Source: Raphanus sativus (Eukaryota; Streptophyta; Magnoliopsida; Brassicales; Brassicaceae). From it: 64,000 nucleotides of DNA. Position 1 is the first letter of the stretch. Each line of letters begins with the position of its first letter. Under the pieces are notes generated by a model that ran no database searches, was not told the origin of the DNA, and saw only the letters and a program-made list of their open reading frames with translations. Of the stretch, positions 22,701 to 33,489 are shown piece after piece. The stretch spans positions 2,852,263-2,916,262 of the forward strand of contig NC_079512.1 in NCBI RefSeq assembly GCF_000801105.2, given 5' to 3'. A program made the translations under genes and the position numbers.

Positions 22701-23871
22701 TTTTCTTCTCGCCATTAGTTAAGATAAACCTAACTGATCCTTTTCCTCTTATATCGATCCGAGAGTCATCCCCAAAGCGCACTACTCCTGTGATATTGTC
22801 ATCCAATACGTGAAACAATCTTCGATTTCCACTCATGTGGTTACTAGCTCCATTGTCAAGGTACCACACGTTTTCCATATCTTCTTCGTTTTCGAACACA
22901 CTCGGTTTCACCTTCTTCTCATTCAAGTATACTAGCTCATGCATTAATAAATCATCTGCCACTTGTGTATCATCTTCTTTCTTCTCCACAGTTTCTTGTA
23001 ACTTCAGTTTTGCATCGGGACACTCAGAGGCGTAGTGACCAGTTTTGTCACAAGAGAAACAGGTAATGTGGCTTTTATCTTTTGCTCCGTACTGACCCTG
23101 TTTGTAAGCCTCTCTTTGGGCATGATATCCAGTTCGACCTCGGCCTCTTCCTCCTCTTGAAACTCCTCGTGTGCCACGTCCTCTTCCTCTTCCATAGTTT
23201 TCTTGATATTGCTCATTACTGGCGTACATAAGTTTTCCTCGATCATCACTCTGTTCTTCTTCATCTTCTTCGTTTATTCTTTCCTCATATGCTTTCAACC
23301 TTCCGATTATGTCTTCAAAGCTAGTCTCATTAAGATTTAGCATCTGCTCAATGGAGGCAACTATAAAGATATACCTTTTTCTAGGTAAACCTTTTAAGAA
23401 ACGTTTCACAAGTTTAGGTTCATCTATAGTCTCGCCAAGTGACGCACACTTTGAAGAGATTTCAGTTAACTTGCCCACGAAGCTATCGATACTGTCTCCT
23501 TCCTTCATCTTAAGTTTCTCAAATTCTGTCATCAGAGTGCTCAAGCGTGCTTCCCTTACTCGTTCTGCTCCTACATGCCTTGATTTTATTGCTTCCCAAA
23601 CAGCTTTAGCTGTGTCTAGATTACCTACTTGCAAGGTTAGAGCTTCTGGAATAGATTGAAATATTAGTGCTATAGCCATGTAATTTTTCTTCACATGTTT
23701 GCTTCCATCTTCAATGGTTTCCCAGACATCATTAACTTTGAGAACAATTGTCATCTTCATAGCCCAGACAGTATAGTTAGTAGCGTTAAGCATCGGAAGT
23801 TTGATGTTTGAAGATCCGACATCTTTGTTGCTCAGCTCGACTTCGTTCTTCACTTCTTTTATATCTCCCAT
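19723..23871 (-). CDS. Copia Gag-Pol polyprotein (element 1)
   Basis: One open frame of 1,382 residues, the full length expected for Copia. In order: Gag (about 1-260), CCHC zinc knuckle [14 protein letters not shown] (about 270), aspartic protease motif [11 protein letters not shown] (about 337), GAG-pre-integrase WHARMGHV (about 468), integrase core with [16 protein letters not shown] and [11 protein letters not shown] (about 530-650), reverse transcriptase with [20 protein letters not shown] and [10 protein letters not shown] (about 895-1120), and RNase H with FSDSS, SSCEAEF and DNKSAI (about 1210-1340). No stop or frameshift is seen, so the element may still be active. The C-terminal residues run into the 3' LTR. 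It encodes replication proteins of a plant retrotransposon, not a host function. Confidence 0.95.
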   Translation of the reverse strand: MGDIKEVKNEVELSNKDVGSSNIKLPMLNATNYTVWAMKMTIVLKVNDVWETIEDGSKHVKKNYMAIALIFQSIPEALTLQVGNLDTAKAVWEAIKSRHVGAERVREARLSTLMTEFEKLKMKEGDSIDSFVGKLTEISSKCASLGETIDEPKLVKRFLKGLPRKRYIFIVASIEQMLNLNETSFEDIIGRLKAYEERINEEDEEEQSDDRGKLMYASNEQYQENYGRGRGRGTRGVSRGGRGRGRTGYHAQREAYKQGQYGAKDKSHITCFSCDKTGHYASECPDAKLKLQETVEKKEDDTQVADDLLMHELVYLNEKKVKPSVFENEEDMENVWYLDNGASNHMSGNRRLFHVLDDNITGVVRFGDDSRIDIRGKGSVRFILTNGEKKTLTNVYYIPGLRSNIVSLGQATESGCEIRMKDDILTLLDKKGALIIKTARAKNRLYKVVLQTDTIDCLHAETSNESSRWHARMGHVNSETMKRMISKELVTGLPNITVKHETCVSCLLGKQSRKPFPQTTSFRATRPLELVHGDLCGPITPRTAGQKRYVFVLIDDFSRYMWTILLTEKSEAFMKFKAFKETAERETQMKINVFRSDRGGEFCSHEFDNYCKKHGINRHTTAPYSPQQNGVVERRNRTLLEMTRSLLKHMGVPNEFWGEAVRHATYLINRIATRSLHEQTPYETLRNKKPNVAHLKVFGCVCYARTEVAGRKKLDDRSRILVHLGTEPGSKAYRLLDPLTKKIVVSRDVQFDEEKRWNWNDKDNARPEQSSFDLIPVKGIYDQTRDERENEVVEVEALDDEEDNSVLDEEDDSVSETEQGNVRRSTRVSTKPTYLEDYVLIAEVESERLLMVINNEPWDYSEAKRHKVWIDACVEELKSIEKNRTWELVDLPKGFKAIGLKWVFKVKRNADGSISKFKARLVAKGYVQRHGIDYDEVFAPVARIETIRLIIAIAASREWEIHHLDVKTAFLHGELREEVYVSQPEGFEVKGKEHMVYKLHKALYGLKQAPRAWNVKLNRILHDLGFTRCYKEPSLYRKQEKNDLLLVCVYVDDLLVTGSSMRLIKVFKNEMALKFEMSDLGRLTYYLGIEVCQTNKGIVLSQDGYARKILEEVGMQNCNSTLIPMEVNTKLGKSPEEKTIDETEYRRTIGCLRYLLHTRPDLSYAVGVLSRYMKEPKESHGAALKVVLRYLKGSTSLGLCFAKQEEQKLIGFSDSSHNVDVDDGKSTTGHIFYFGNSPITWCSQKQEIVALSSCEAEFMAATEAAKQAIWLQELLSEVMGDECTKVVLRVDNKSAIALSKNPVFHGRSKHIHRRFHFIRECIENEQIEVEYVSGNEQRADILTKSLSRVRFKELRELIGVQVVCEEYVKLKRENVDKLERLA

Positions 23872-23913
23872 GATGAATATTAGATCTCGTAATCAAAGGT
23901 CAAGTTTCCTTAT

Positions 23914-23927
23914 GGCTCTGATACCAA
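23914..23927 (-). other. Primer binding site of Copia element 1
   Basis: On the minus strand TTGGTATCAGAGCC, complementary to the 3' end of initiator methionine tRNA, one base inside the 5' LTR. Confidence 0.85.
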
Positions 23928-23928
23928 T

Positions 23929-24211
23929 TATAGAACTCAAGAACTCAAGAACACAAGTATAAGAAACAAGGTTTCTTATTCACCACTTTCAATAGCTTAG
24001 AAAATCACTCAAAGCTAAGCTCTCAAACAATCACACAATCCGTGATTATTCCTTACAACTTACAATGCTTTATATAGGCTAAGACAACTTCCTAAACCTA
24101 CTAAAGATAACACTTACAATATTTCCTAATCCCATTACATGATAGACTTTCATAACAACATTAGGATTAGGATAGCTTATATCTTAAGCTAATCTTTCAA
24201 GCTTATCAACA
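23929..24211 (-). repeat. 5' LTR of Copia element 1
   Basis: 283 bp, matches 19468-19750 with no difference seen. It contains the TATA box for the element transcript. Confidence 0.93.
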
Positions 24212-24251
24212 TCCTCTCTCTCTTATTTCTCGCTTCTCTCTTCTTGAAAAA

Positions 24252-24422
24252 ATGAGTTCCTCTCCCACAGTCAAAGTCACCAAAGAGACCGTTTACTATG
24301 GTGAAACGCAGTATGACAACGATAAGAAGAAGAAGAAGGAGAAAGAACCTACCAAGAAGAAGGAGCAGAGGGAGAAAAGCAAGAACAAGGTGCTAATGGA
24401 GGTGAGTCAAGAGGAAAAGTGA
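24252..24422 (+). CDS. Small lysine-rich protein, unrecognised
   Basis: A 56-residue frame starting MSSSPTVKVTKETVYYGETQ, then a run of K/E/R-rich sequence. The start codon follows a CT-rich leader and an A-run typical of a plant 5' UTR. The upstream half of that leader and a TATA box are found on the far side of the Copia element. The first 20 residues look like genuine coding sequence. Near 24390 the codons run into a stop, whereas the +1 frame continues as GANGGESRGKVKKKKKKK and on to a TAG at about 24496. A one-base deletion may therefore have truncated a longer basic protein. I do not recognise the family; it may be a gene disabled by both events. Confidence 0.4.
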   Translation: MSSSPTVKVTKETVYYGETQYDNDKKKKKEKEPTKKKEQREKSKNKVLMEVSQEEK

Positions 24423-24878
24423 AGAAGAAGAAGAAGAAGAAGAAGAAGATTAAGGTTTTTTTTCCTTATGTTTCTAAGTTGCCTTGTAAATACTAGCTTA
24501 AGAAGATGTTTTTATCCACGTTGGTAAGAAACAGAAAAATATTAAGGTGTGTTTATGTGTTTATGCTTTTAAGTAGAAGAAGAATGTGATGTATATTATG
24601 CTTTTAATTTTAATGAAGATGTTTTTATTTACCTAATAGTTTTTGGTGAAGTGAAAACTTTTTCATAATCGTACAAGTGTATAACAAGGTTTCTCATTCC
24701 GTATTAAAGAATCACGAGAATCTCAGAACACAAGACATCAAACTCCGAAATGAACAGTTCTAAAAATGGAAAACTTTACAATGATTTATGTTATATTTCA
24801 AATCAGCCAAGTAACAAATCACGCACAGAAAGCAAAGATCGGAAGAGAAACCTCTTTCTATATGTATGTGACTATAAA

Positions 24879-25335
24879 TTCACGGTTTAAAACAGTAGTA
24901 TATAATGAATTTTCGGTTCGGTTTAAAGTTTGATAAACCAACTTGATTAAATAAACCGGATAAATTCAATTTGAAACGGCTGGTATGGTTGGTTTACTGT
25001 TTGATCTCTCTCTCTCGCTCTCTCCACTCGATTTCTCGTCTTTTACTGACCCTCATTGACTGCCACGAAAATATCTTCAACGGTTAGATTTGGTTTATTT
25101 CTAAATTCAGTTTCCGGTTAGATTCACGGTTTAAATCAGTAGTATATAATGAATTTTCGGTTCGGTCTACATTTTGATAAATTAAATAAACCGGATAAAT
25201 TCAATTTGAAACGGCTGGTATGATTGGTTTACTGTTCGATCTCTCTACTCTAGTCATCTCTCGTCTTCCATCTGACTCTCATTGGACATTGACTGCCACG
25301 AAAATATCTTCAACCCTTATTCTCACCATCTCTTT
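24879..25335. repeat. Tandem duplication in the TTM1-like promoter/leader region
   Basis: Segments beginning TTCACGGTTTAAA at 24879 and 25123 (offset 244 bases) are copies that both run through CGGATAAATTCAATTTGAAA and on to GCCACGAAAATATCTTCAAC. The second copy continues directly into the TTM1-like 5' region. A third copy of the last part (ACTCTAGTCATCTCTCGTC to ATATCTTCAACCC) lies about 8.2 kb upstream at about 17065-17145. Indels distinguish all three. Confidence 0.8.
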
Positions 25336-25614
25336 CGAGCTCCGGCGAAGCTTTCTCCGATTCGATTCTCCTTCGGTTAGGTAACGATTACCTAGAGATT
25401 CTCGTTTTTTATATCGTCTCTATTGCTCTTTTTGATTCCTTTGTTTACGATCAGATTCAGAACGTCATCCTCTGTGTATTTATTCGATTTTATTCGGCTT
25501 GAAGGCTCAAACCTGAAGTAGATTCGCATCTCAAATCATTGATCGATCTCTTGAGTCCGAGTAGAACTTGATTTTCTGTAATTTGTGCCTTTTAGGTTAT
25601 CTACTTCATTGCAA

Positions 25615-28600
25615 ATGGCGCTTGATAGCTCCGTTGCTCTGTCACCACGACGGAGGCTGGGGTTGTTACGCGATCAGGTCCAGCTCATCAAGAGAAAAGA
25701 CTCCGGGAGATACGAGATCGTCCCTATCGAGGATCCGTTATCTTTCGAGAAAGGCTTCTACGCTGTGATCCGCGCTTGCCAGTTACTGGCTCAGAAGAAC
25801 GATGGGCTCATCTTGGTTGGGCTTGCTGGGCCTTCTGGAGCTGGGAAGACTGTGTTCACGGAGAAGATCCTCAACTTTATGCCTAGTATTGCTATTATAA
25901 ATATGGATAATTATAATGATGGGACTCGTGTGATTGATGGGAACTTTGATGGTATATGTTAACAAACTATGGCTTGGTTCAGTTGTTTCTTTGGTTAGGT
26001 TTTAATGGAATGTTTTTTTTTGTTGCTGTAGATCCGAGGTTGACTGACTATGATACACTTCTTGATAATCTACATGGCTTAAAGGATGGGAAGTCTGTTC
26101 AGGTTCCTATATATGACTTCAAGTCAAGTTCGAGAATTGGTTACAGGTAATGGTTTTTTTCTTATGCCACAGTCCAAACAGTCGTGGATAGACATTATTT
26201 CAGTTAAATTCTTGGAAACCACTTGATCTAGTGATGCCTGATGGACAAAGTGTTCATGTACAGTCCCCCTTATTTTAGTTAGTGATGTGGAAAAATTGAT
26301 GTATATTTTCTCTGCACATATATTAGTGGTTTCTGAACAACTGTTAGTTCCTAAGAGGTAGACACCATGACTTATCCAGTTCTGGACTTATCCGTTTAGT
26401 TATTGTTTTTGTGTAGAACGCTTGAGGTGCCTAGCTCTCGCATTGTTATTCTTGAAGGCATATACGCTTTGAGTGAGAAGCTAAGGCCTTTTCTCGATCT
26501 TCGTGTCTCTGTCACTGGTGGAGTGCATTTTGATCTTGTCAAGCGTGTTTTGCGGGACATTCAACGTGCTGGCCAGGAACCTGAAGAGATCATTCATCAA
26601 ATCTCCGAGACGGTTGTCAACCTAATCTTTTCTTGATGTTTGTTTTGAGTTTTGAACAATGAGTTATGGATGCTTTATGTGTTTTTTCTCCAACCAGGTT
26701 TATCCTATGTACAAGGCGTTTATTGAACCTGACCTGAAGACAGCTCATATTAAGATCCAAAACAAGTTTAACCCCTTCAGTGGCTTTCAGAGCCCAACAT
26801 ATATTCTAAAGGTTACAGCATTTATATTGTGGCGCTTTTATATTTTATATGCTACTGGCAGTGGCAGTATTGTTGCAGCATTTTTTTCCTGGTCTGAGTG
26901 AGTTTTGTTATCTTATTGTAGTCAACGAAGGCTGTAACACCAGAACAACTGAAAGCAGTTATGTCTGAGGATTTCAAGGAGCGTACAGAGGAAACTTACG
27001 ACATCTATCTGCTACCACCAGGCGAGGATCCTGAAGCATGCCAATCATACCTCAGAATGAGGAACCGGGATGGAAAATACAATCTCATGTTTGAGGTTTG
27101 GTTAATACTTGTTCAAGCTATTTTCTTATGCATAAACGCCATCTAAGATTATACATTCTAAGCTCACATAAAAGTGGAATGAGTGGGTAGTCTATTGGAT
27201 GAATGCTTACCGTTCACTGTATTGCTTTTCAGGAATGGGTTACAGATCGTCCATTTATTATATCACCCAGAATAACTTTTGAAGTCAGCGTTCGCCTTCT
27301 GGGAGGATTAATGGCATTGGGTTATACCATTGCAACAATCTTGAAAAGAAAAAGTCATATCTTTGACGATGAGAAGGTTATTGTGAAGACTGATTGGTTG
27401 GAACAACTGAACCGGACATACGTTCAGGTAGTATCTTCTTCTCTTTTTCTGTTTAAAAGTTTATACTGTTTTTTAAGGTGGTCTTTTTTGAAACTAGCTA
27501 CTGTATCAACTTTTTGTCCATTTCTGTTATGAAGGTACAAGGTAGAGACCGTTCCTTTGTCGAAAATGTGGCTAGCCAACTCGGATTGGAAGGTTCATAT
27601 TGTCCACATACATATATTGAACAGATACAACTGGAGAGGCTTGTGAATGATGTTATGGTATGAGTTGTGTGATTTATTTGATTGTGTCATGATGGTAGTT
27701 TGATACGTTCGGGCGTTTTGGTCATGTTTCAGGCTTTGCCAGACGACTTGAAGACAAAACTTAGCTTAGATGATGATACAGTTTCTAGCCCTAAAGAAGC
27801 CCTCTCAAGAGCGTCTGCTGATAGTAGAATGAAGTATCTTCACGGGTAACCTCTGTTCCATCTCCTTGATTGGCTTTATTTTGAGAAAAAGACGGGAACC
27901 TATGAATAAAAGACAACATATGTAACGTCAGGGAATCATCTGACCTGTGTATTGATGCACGTCTTAACAGCGGTGTATCAAAGTCTTACACAAATCAAAG
28001 ACACAAAGTCTTGCCTAACTTGACAAGGCTTGCTGTTAACAATAGAATGTTAGATGCCAGAGCCCCTGCTTCACCAGCCACTCTTCCAAATCAGGTAAAG
28101 TACTGGTCTCTCTGTTTTTGCGCCCTGAGAACATAAGTTTGGCTTACAATTAAAATAACTGAACATATGATGTTCTGTAGGGTGTTATCACTCAGCTGTC
28201 AGATCAAATATCAACACTGAACGAGAGGATGGATGACTTCACATCCCGCATCGAAGAGTTGAATTCCAAGATCCCGAACAGGATAGCTGCTTCAGGTAGT
28301 CAACACAACTTGGCTTTACCAATGGAAAATGGCAATGGCTCCCTTTTATCACTGTCCTCATCCGCATCTCAGCTTATAAGGGAGTCTCCTCTGATGGAAG
28401 AGGTACGTTTTTGTTTTTCTTCCATTCTCAATCTTATTCTTGAATTGCTTCATCCCAATAGAATCAACAGAGCATCAGATGCTTATAGAAGATTTTTTAA
28501 TATATACTTTTATCATCTGGAACAGGTTGTACTGGTTGCTCGTGGACAACGACAGATGATGCATCAAATGGACACACTGAGCAATCTCATTAGGGAGTAT

Positions 28601-28750
28601 GTTGGAGAAAGGTCTCGCATAGAGAGACTAGACAGCAACCGAACAAACAGCACAACACAGAACCTCGAAGTTGTTGCTGCTGCTTTACCTGTTGTTCTTG
28701 CTTTGGCCATTGGCTGTCTCGGCGTTTTTGCCTACAGTCGTCTCAAGTAG
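25615..28750 (+). CDS. TTM1: TTM1/TTM2-like uridine kinase-CYTH protein
   Basis: Eleven exons: 25615-25951, 26032-26146, 26417-26612, 26698-26811, 26922-27095, 27233-27427, 27535-27657, 27733-27845, 27932-28094, 28181-28402, 28526-28750, giving 658 residues in one continuous frame. The start is MALDSSVAL, because TTTTAG at about 25590 looks like the 3' splice site of a leader intron, excluding the ATG at 25585. An N-terminal P-loop kinase fold (GPSGAGKT at about 70-77) resembles uridine kinase/phosphoribulokinase. A CYTH domain follows, then a coiled coil ([15 protein letters not shown]) and a C-terminal membrane anchor (about 635-655). The CYTH signature reads EETYDIYL, not the classical ExExK. 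Arabidopsis TTM1 (At1g73980) and TTM2 act as pyrophosphatases at the outer mitochondrial membrane, with roles in senescence and immunity; this copy fits TTM1 by synteny. Confidence 0.92.
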
Positions 28751-29248
28751 TTGCTGTAACAGTTAGTTACTGCAGTGTTTAAACCCAGGGCCAGTGGCAA
28801 TGATGTAAATAGCACAGTTTGGGATACAAACTGGATAAATCAGTCCTGACAATTTGCCAAGAATAAGAGACTGATTCGTATATAATCATTATGCAATAAA
28901 ATTACACAGTAGATGAAGCAAGTTCTTTAACATGTCTGTCTTTAAATCCTATTGAATAAAGTACAGGGCAACATTTTAAGAATTGAAAAATATAGAGGAC
29001 CTATTGTGCAATTTAGAGAAAGATACAACAACTCCAAACATTGTCCATCAATTCATCTTCGTCTTCTTCGTTTAGCGGTTCTCTTTCTTCAGATCGAAAC
29101 GCCAAAACTCAATCTTTGATTTCAATTTCACCACATTGCAATCCATCTCCTCCTCAATCCACAGTTCTGCACCCCCTCCTCTGAACCTCCTCTGTTCTTG
29201 AATTCGATCAAAGAACAGCCTTCGAAGCTGCTAAAACGTCTGGTATCG

Positions 29249-29319
29249 ATGAATCTCTTTTGATGAGTAGTGATAATGATGAAGATCCCATGAATATCTT
29301 CCCGTTAACTTCGAAATGA
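29249..29319 (+). promoter_or_regulatory. Two chained upstream ORFs in the DENN gene leader
   Basis: uORF1 (29249-29263) encodes MNLF and stops; its TGA shares a base with the ATG of uORF2 (TGATG at 29261-29265). uORF2 (29263-29319) encodes 18 residues and its TGA overlaps the main start codon (ATGA at 29316-29319). All three frames are thus linked by stop/start overlaps. This suggests translation control by termination and reinitiation, provided the leader is transcribed unspliced here. Confidence 0.5.
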
Positions 29320-31392
29320 GCCGCTCTCCATCCTTCTCGGTGAAGCCCGAGCTCACTATAAAACCCGATCTCGACTCTCTATCGAAATGGATCCACTCCT
29401 TCTGCATAATGAGATTCGACCTAGAACAAGGCCAAATCCTAGAAGAATCCTACCCACCGGACTCCCTCTCCCAACAAGAAGAGATCCAAGTCTCCTTCAA
29501 CTCCTTCCCCGACTCCGTCTCCCAAAAACAACACAACAACCGCTCCAGCATCCACGACTGCATCTTCTTCTTCCGCTTCCTCAACAACAACAACACCTAC
29601 CTATACGGTTACGTGTTCAACAGACAGAGACACGACGAGAGACTAAAACGAGGAGGCGAGCAGAAGTCCGTCGTCATACTCTCCCACACACCTTACTCCT
29701 CCGTCTTCAGACCGTTACTACAAATCATCGGTCCTCTCTACTTCGACGTCGGGAACAAAGCCATAGAGCACGTCGCCGGCTTCGTCTCTCTATGGCCTCC
29801 CCCCGTCCCAGGGAAGCTCATGGAGCTTCCCATCGGTAACGCAACGCTCAAAGTCAACTTACCTCCTCCTCACAGCCTTCCTCTGGAGAAGGAAGGTGTG
29901 TTGTACTACCACGAGGAGTCCGCTTCCTCAATGGCTCCTCTCCTTCCCACGAACCAATCTGTTCCTCAAGGTCTCTTCCACGACGCCGATCTCTTCGGGG
30001 TTTACAGAGGGTTGTTGTTGCAGTTATGGACGTTATGGGAGCTGCTGCTGATCGGTGAGCCGATTCTCATCATAGCGCCGACCCCGCCGCAGTGTTCGGA
30101 GGCGGTTGCTTGTCTTGTGAGTCTTGTTGCGCCGTTGTTCTGCAGTGTTGATTTTAGACCGTATTTCACTATACATGATCCGGGCTTCGCTAGGTTGAAC
30201 TCTCTCCGGGAAGGAGAGGCTTTCCCTCCTATGGTGTTGGGTGTGACTAATCTCTTTTTCCTCAAGGCGCTTCGTAGTATGCCTCATGTTGTCTCCGTTG
30301 GAACGCCTTCTCTGAACTCGAACCGCGTGCCGTTTTCTAGCAGGTCTTCCGCTGGGAGATTATCCGGTGGTGGTAAGTCTGAAGCGTTTGGAAGATTCTC
30401 TCCTACGAACTTGCTGAACGCGGTGAAGCTTAGGAGAGATGGACCTCTGTGTCTTATGACGGAGCACAAGGAAGCTCTCTGGACGAGTTACTCGGCGGTG
30501 ACGAAGCCGGATACTTCGGTTTTGAATAGGCTTGTGGATGCTGGGATGTCTCCTAGAGTTGAGGAGTCGATGTCGGTTGTGAATAATGAGATTCTGAGAC
30601 GGCATTTCTTGGAGTTGACTACCAACTTCTTGGCTCCTTTTGGTCCTTATTTTCAGGTTAACGCTCCTTCTGATGGCACTTCCCCTTATGTCGCCCCCCC
30701 TGCGCTTCCTTCTTTCGGTGCTGATGAGTTTCTTTCGAACTTATCCGCGAGAGGTGTTGGCAAGTTCTTGTCTAAACGCATGAAATCAAACTGGCCTGAC
30801 TTGTATAGGTATATACATACAAGTCTTCTCCTAGTGAAAAAAACATCATTTGAAGTTATTGTCTTATTCTGGTTCGGTACCATTGTTTTGCAGGCGGTTT
30901 TTACAAGGGCCTAATTTTGTTCCCTGGTTCCAAAGACGGCGTGCGGTTGCTGAGCAAGAACAGCGTAGGTTATGGAAGCTGGCTAGAATGAGGACTGATA
31001 TGCGGCTGATTACATGTCAGATGAATGAACTGGAAGCTGTGGACTCCTTTGATGCCATTGAGAAGTACATTAATGAGGAAGTCAAGGTGTGTTTTTATCT
31101 TCCCTTGTGACTCTTAGTTGCATGGTTATGTTAGATTTAGCTAGCATTCTGTAATGATAGACATTGAACCAGTTCCTTTTTGTAGCTGCACCAAACAGTT
31201 AACGGTATTGAAAACAATCTTTTGCAGTTGAGGGAATCAGGAGGAGGAGATGCAGATTCAGAAGCAAGTTTTGAGAAACTGAAGAAGGATTTACAGGCGG
31301 TGTTTAGTGTACTGCCAAGGGATATGCAGGAGCTTTTGCTCTCAAATCCGCAAAGAGCATCACTACTTCAAGATCCATCAGAGCTCCAATGA
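29316..31392 (+). CDS. DENN-domain protein of the Afi1/DENND6 (stabilisation of polarity axis) family
   Basis: Three exons: 29316-30808, 30894-31086, 31186-31392, giving 630 residues. The exon 3 border was set at 31186 because that adds an in-frame segment (LHQTVNGIENNLLQ) before LRESGGGDADSE; an alternative acceptor at 31228 would skip it. The N-terminal longin-like/uDENN part includes WIHSFCIMRFDLEQGQILEESYPP. The central DENN core includes YSSVFRPLLQIIGPLYFD and LLLIGEPILIIAPTPPQCSEAVACLVSLVAPL. A C-terminal dDENN part (FLQGPNFVPWFQRRRAV) ends in an acidic helical tail. Animal DENND6 proteins are Rab exchange factors in endosome traffic, so a Rab-GEF role in vesicle transport is the likely inference. 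It corresponds to At1g73930 by position. Exon 1 is unusually GC-rich compared with its surroundings. Confidence 0.9.
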
Positions 31393-32142
31393 TTCATCTT
31401 TTTTTTCACTAGGGATTATGATGTCATTCTCTTATGTTCTGTTTCATTCTTTTTAACTGTCAAAAGAAAAATTTTCATCTTCCCTAATTGTTTCTTAGTT
31501 TTTTCTACACGTAACTCATGAAACTTGAGGATCAAGCAACACTGGATTGACTGATCACTACACTATATTCTCTAGAGCCACAAAACTATAGGTCCATATG
31601 CCATTGTAACACACTTTACATTATGTATACTAAGCCAATCCATAGGATATCACAAGAAGTTGATTTAATCATATTGCTGACTGGCCTGTCTGTTGAACTG
31701 GTGTCAGTTCCACAAGCTAGCAGAAACAGCGACACCACATGCCAAAAGCTATTCCCGGTGAGAGGATGTGAAAACAATGGTGAGCATAATCAATCAAACT
31801 CATTAGACGATACATCAACCACAGGCATCTCTCGTCACCTTGTAATGTTTCCTCACCATGGATGGCTGAATTCACAGGCACATCAAGCGGTACTGGAGAG
31901 ACATAAACCTCCACGTTAGCTGCTCTTCTCCCGTAACCAAAACATTCTGAACTTAGTTTTGTCAGACTCCATGACAATAGTCTTTGCACGCTCTGTGTGT
32001 TCGAATTCCTATTTACAGCATCATCAATCTATACATCTATTTTCCAAACAGCCTTATGCAACATAAGTACCTGAGTATTGTCTCTACAGTAAGAGAAAGT
32101 GAAGAAAAAACAAAACAAAAAGATGTTTAAAAAAGATTTAAG
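31393..32142. other. Spacer between the DENN gene and tRNA-Asp
   Basis: Contains the DENN gene 3' UTR. Open frames on both strands at about 31620-31990 have no recognised domain and I do not call them genes. Confidence 0.5.
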
Positions 32143-32214
32143 CGCCGTTGCCGGGGATCGAACCCGGGTCACCCGCGTGACAGGCGGGAATACTTACCAC
32201 TATATTACAACGAC
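32143..32214 (-). tRNA. tRNA-Asp (GTC)
   Basis: 72 bases. On the minus strand the acceptor arms GTCGTTG and CAACGGC pair (with one G-T), followed by discriminator G. The anticodon loop reads CCTGTCACG with anticodon GTC, and the T arm reads CCGGGTTCGATCCCCGG. It has no intron. A short T-run (A-run at 32129-32134 on the plus strand) lies just downstream as a pol III terminator. Confidence 0.96.
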
Positions 32215-32495
32215 CTTGTTGTCTTTTGTATTTTCACTATGAATTTGTATTTTAATACGTATTGCAACTTTCTTTTGGTCAACAAGCAGCATAATGTATG
32301 AACTAGTGTTGACAATACCAAACAAGAAAGAAACATGAAGAAATCAAGTGTTACAACGAAATAAACACACATCATGGGCAGTAACATTACCTGTCCACTT
32401 TCACATACCAAACCAATTCATTCAGACCTTAAATACTCAAGAAACCACCACTATCTTACAAACAAGAAGAAAGAAACTTATTCTCCAAGAAAAAA

Positions 32496-33226
32496 ATGGC
32501 TTCTTCTATTCTCTGTTTCACTCTCTTAATCTCCTTGTCTCCAATCTTTCTACAACAGGTTCTCGCTCAAGCCCCAGCTACATGTGCCTCGATGCTTCTT
32601 TCCTTGGCTTCATGTGGTCCGTTCGTTCGAGGCTTTGTCCAGCTTCCTGCTCAGCCCTGTTGTAACGGCTTAAACCAAATCTATAGCCAAGAACCAACTA
32701 GTCTTTGTCTCTTGATCAACAATACTTCTACTCTGTCACCTGCTTTTCCAATCAATCAAACTCTTTGCAGCATTCCAGCCAATTCATCCTCTTGCTCCTC
32801 CCCATGTATGTGAATTTCTATACAAAGTTAATAAAAATTAGATTAATTTCCTGACACTAATAACATTATTGTTAATAGGAGTAGAGGCACCTAGTGATTC
32901 CTCCTCAGTTGCTCCACCACCTTCTAGCTCAACCGGTTTCTCAAGTTTCTATAGGTGCAAAGAACAACTCTAATGTTAAGGGTAAGCCACTTTCCCTAAA
33001 AAAAATTAGTATCTGCATCTAAACCAAAACATAAAAAAGGTTAACATCTCAACAAGAATTGTTAATTTGTTACCAATTTCATTTTTCATCAGCAACCCCA
33101 GTGGCTCAAGTGGCACCAAGACCCACCAGCTTTCTGTGGCTAGGTTATGGTCTAAGATCATCTGGCTCCAAATCTAAGATTCAGCTAATCATCCTTGCAC
33201 TCTTACCCGGATCTCTCCTCATATGA
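32496..33226 (+). pseudogene. GPI-anchored lipid-transfer-like protein (At1g73890 type), probably frameshifted
   Basis: Exons by eye: 32496-32805, 32882-32981, 33093-33226. The N-terminus is a signal peptide (residues 1-25, ending VLAQ). The eight-cysteine lipid-transfer core follows: ATC, ASC, PCC, SLC, TLC and SSC are visible. The usual C-x-C pair is reduced to C-L-L, so one core cysteine is missing. A Ser/Pro linker and a hydrophobic C-terminus (IQLIILALLPGSLLI) fit a GPI-anchor signal. In exon 2 the Ser/Pro frame (APSDSSS to SSTG) and the frame leading into exon 3 (SQVSIGAKNNSNVK) differ by one base. They would join if one T in the GGTTTC run at 32935-32940 were extra. The gene is either newly broken or the base is an assembly error. 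Confidence 0.6.
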
Positions 33227-33489
33227 ATCTCTCTGCATATTAACTACTATCACGGTTTAGCTACATTCATCAGTTTCGTTTTTTTTTTCTACTGTGAATC
33301 AAGAATAGATTATTCTGTACGTTTTACAACGTTCTGCAGTTCTTGAAATGAAATCAAGAAACAGAACAAAGAAAAAAAACAGAACTCTTGGTTTAGTAAT
33401 CACTTTAGCTTTTTGATTCTGTAACATTTATGAACACAAGAAGCTCATGATATGCTTCAAACACATCTAAAACACATAGAACTTAAAAA

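Larger units (their letters stand above)
19468..24211 (-). mobile_element. Complete Ty1/Copia LTR retrotransposon, 4,744 bp
   Basis: Two 283-bp LTRs (19468-19750 and 23929-24211) appear identical by eye. The 5-bp target duplication TCCTC lies at 19463-19467 and 24212-24216. In element orientation each LTR starts TGTTGATAAG and ends GTTCTATA, so the termini are TG..TA, one of the non-canonical classes known mainly in Copia elements. The primer binding site TTGGTATCAGAGCC (complement of initiator-Met tRNA) is at 23914-23927, one base from the 5' LTR. A purine tract AAGAGGGAGAA (19751-19761) precedes the 3' LTR. A TATATAAAG box lies in the LTR (minus strand, about 24068-24077). Identical LTRs plus an intact frame point to a very recent insertion. 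Confidence 0.95.

Noticed and set aside
25585..25614. ATG at 25585 as the TTM1-like start
   Set aside because: It precedes a probable 3' splice site (TTTTAG at about 25590), so it is likely intronic; MALDSS at 25615 fits better.
31228..31392. Alternative exon 3 start of the DENN gene at 31228
   Set aside because: Possible GCAG acceptor, but using the acceptor before 31186 adds an in-frame, protein-like segment.
31623..31989. Open frames on both strands beyond the DENN gene
   Set aside because: They overlap each other on opposite strands, have no domain and lie just downstream of the DENN 3' end.
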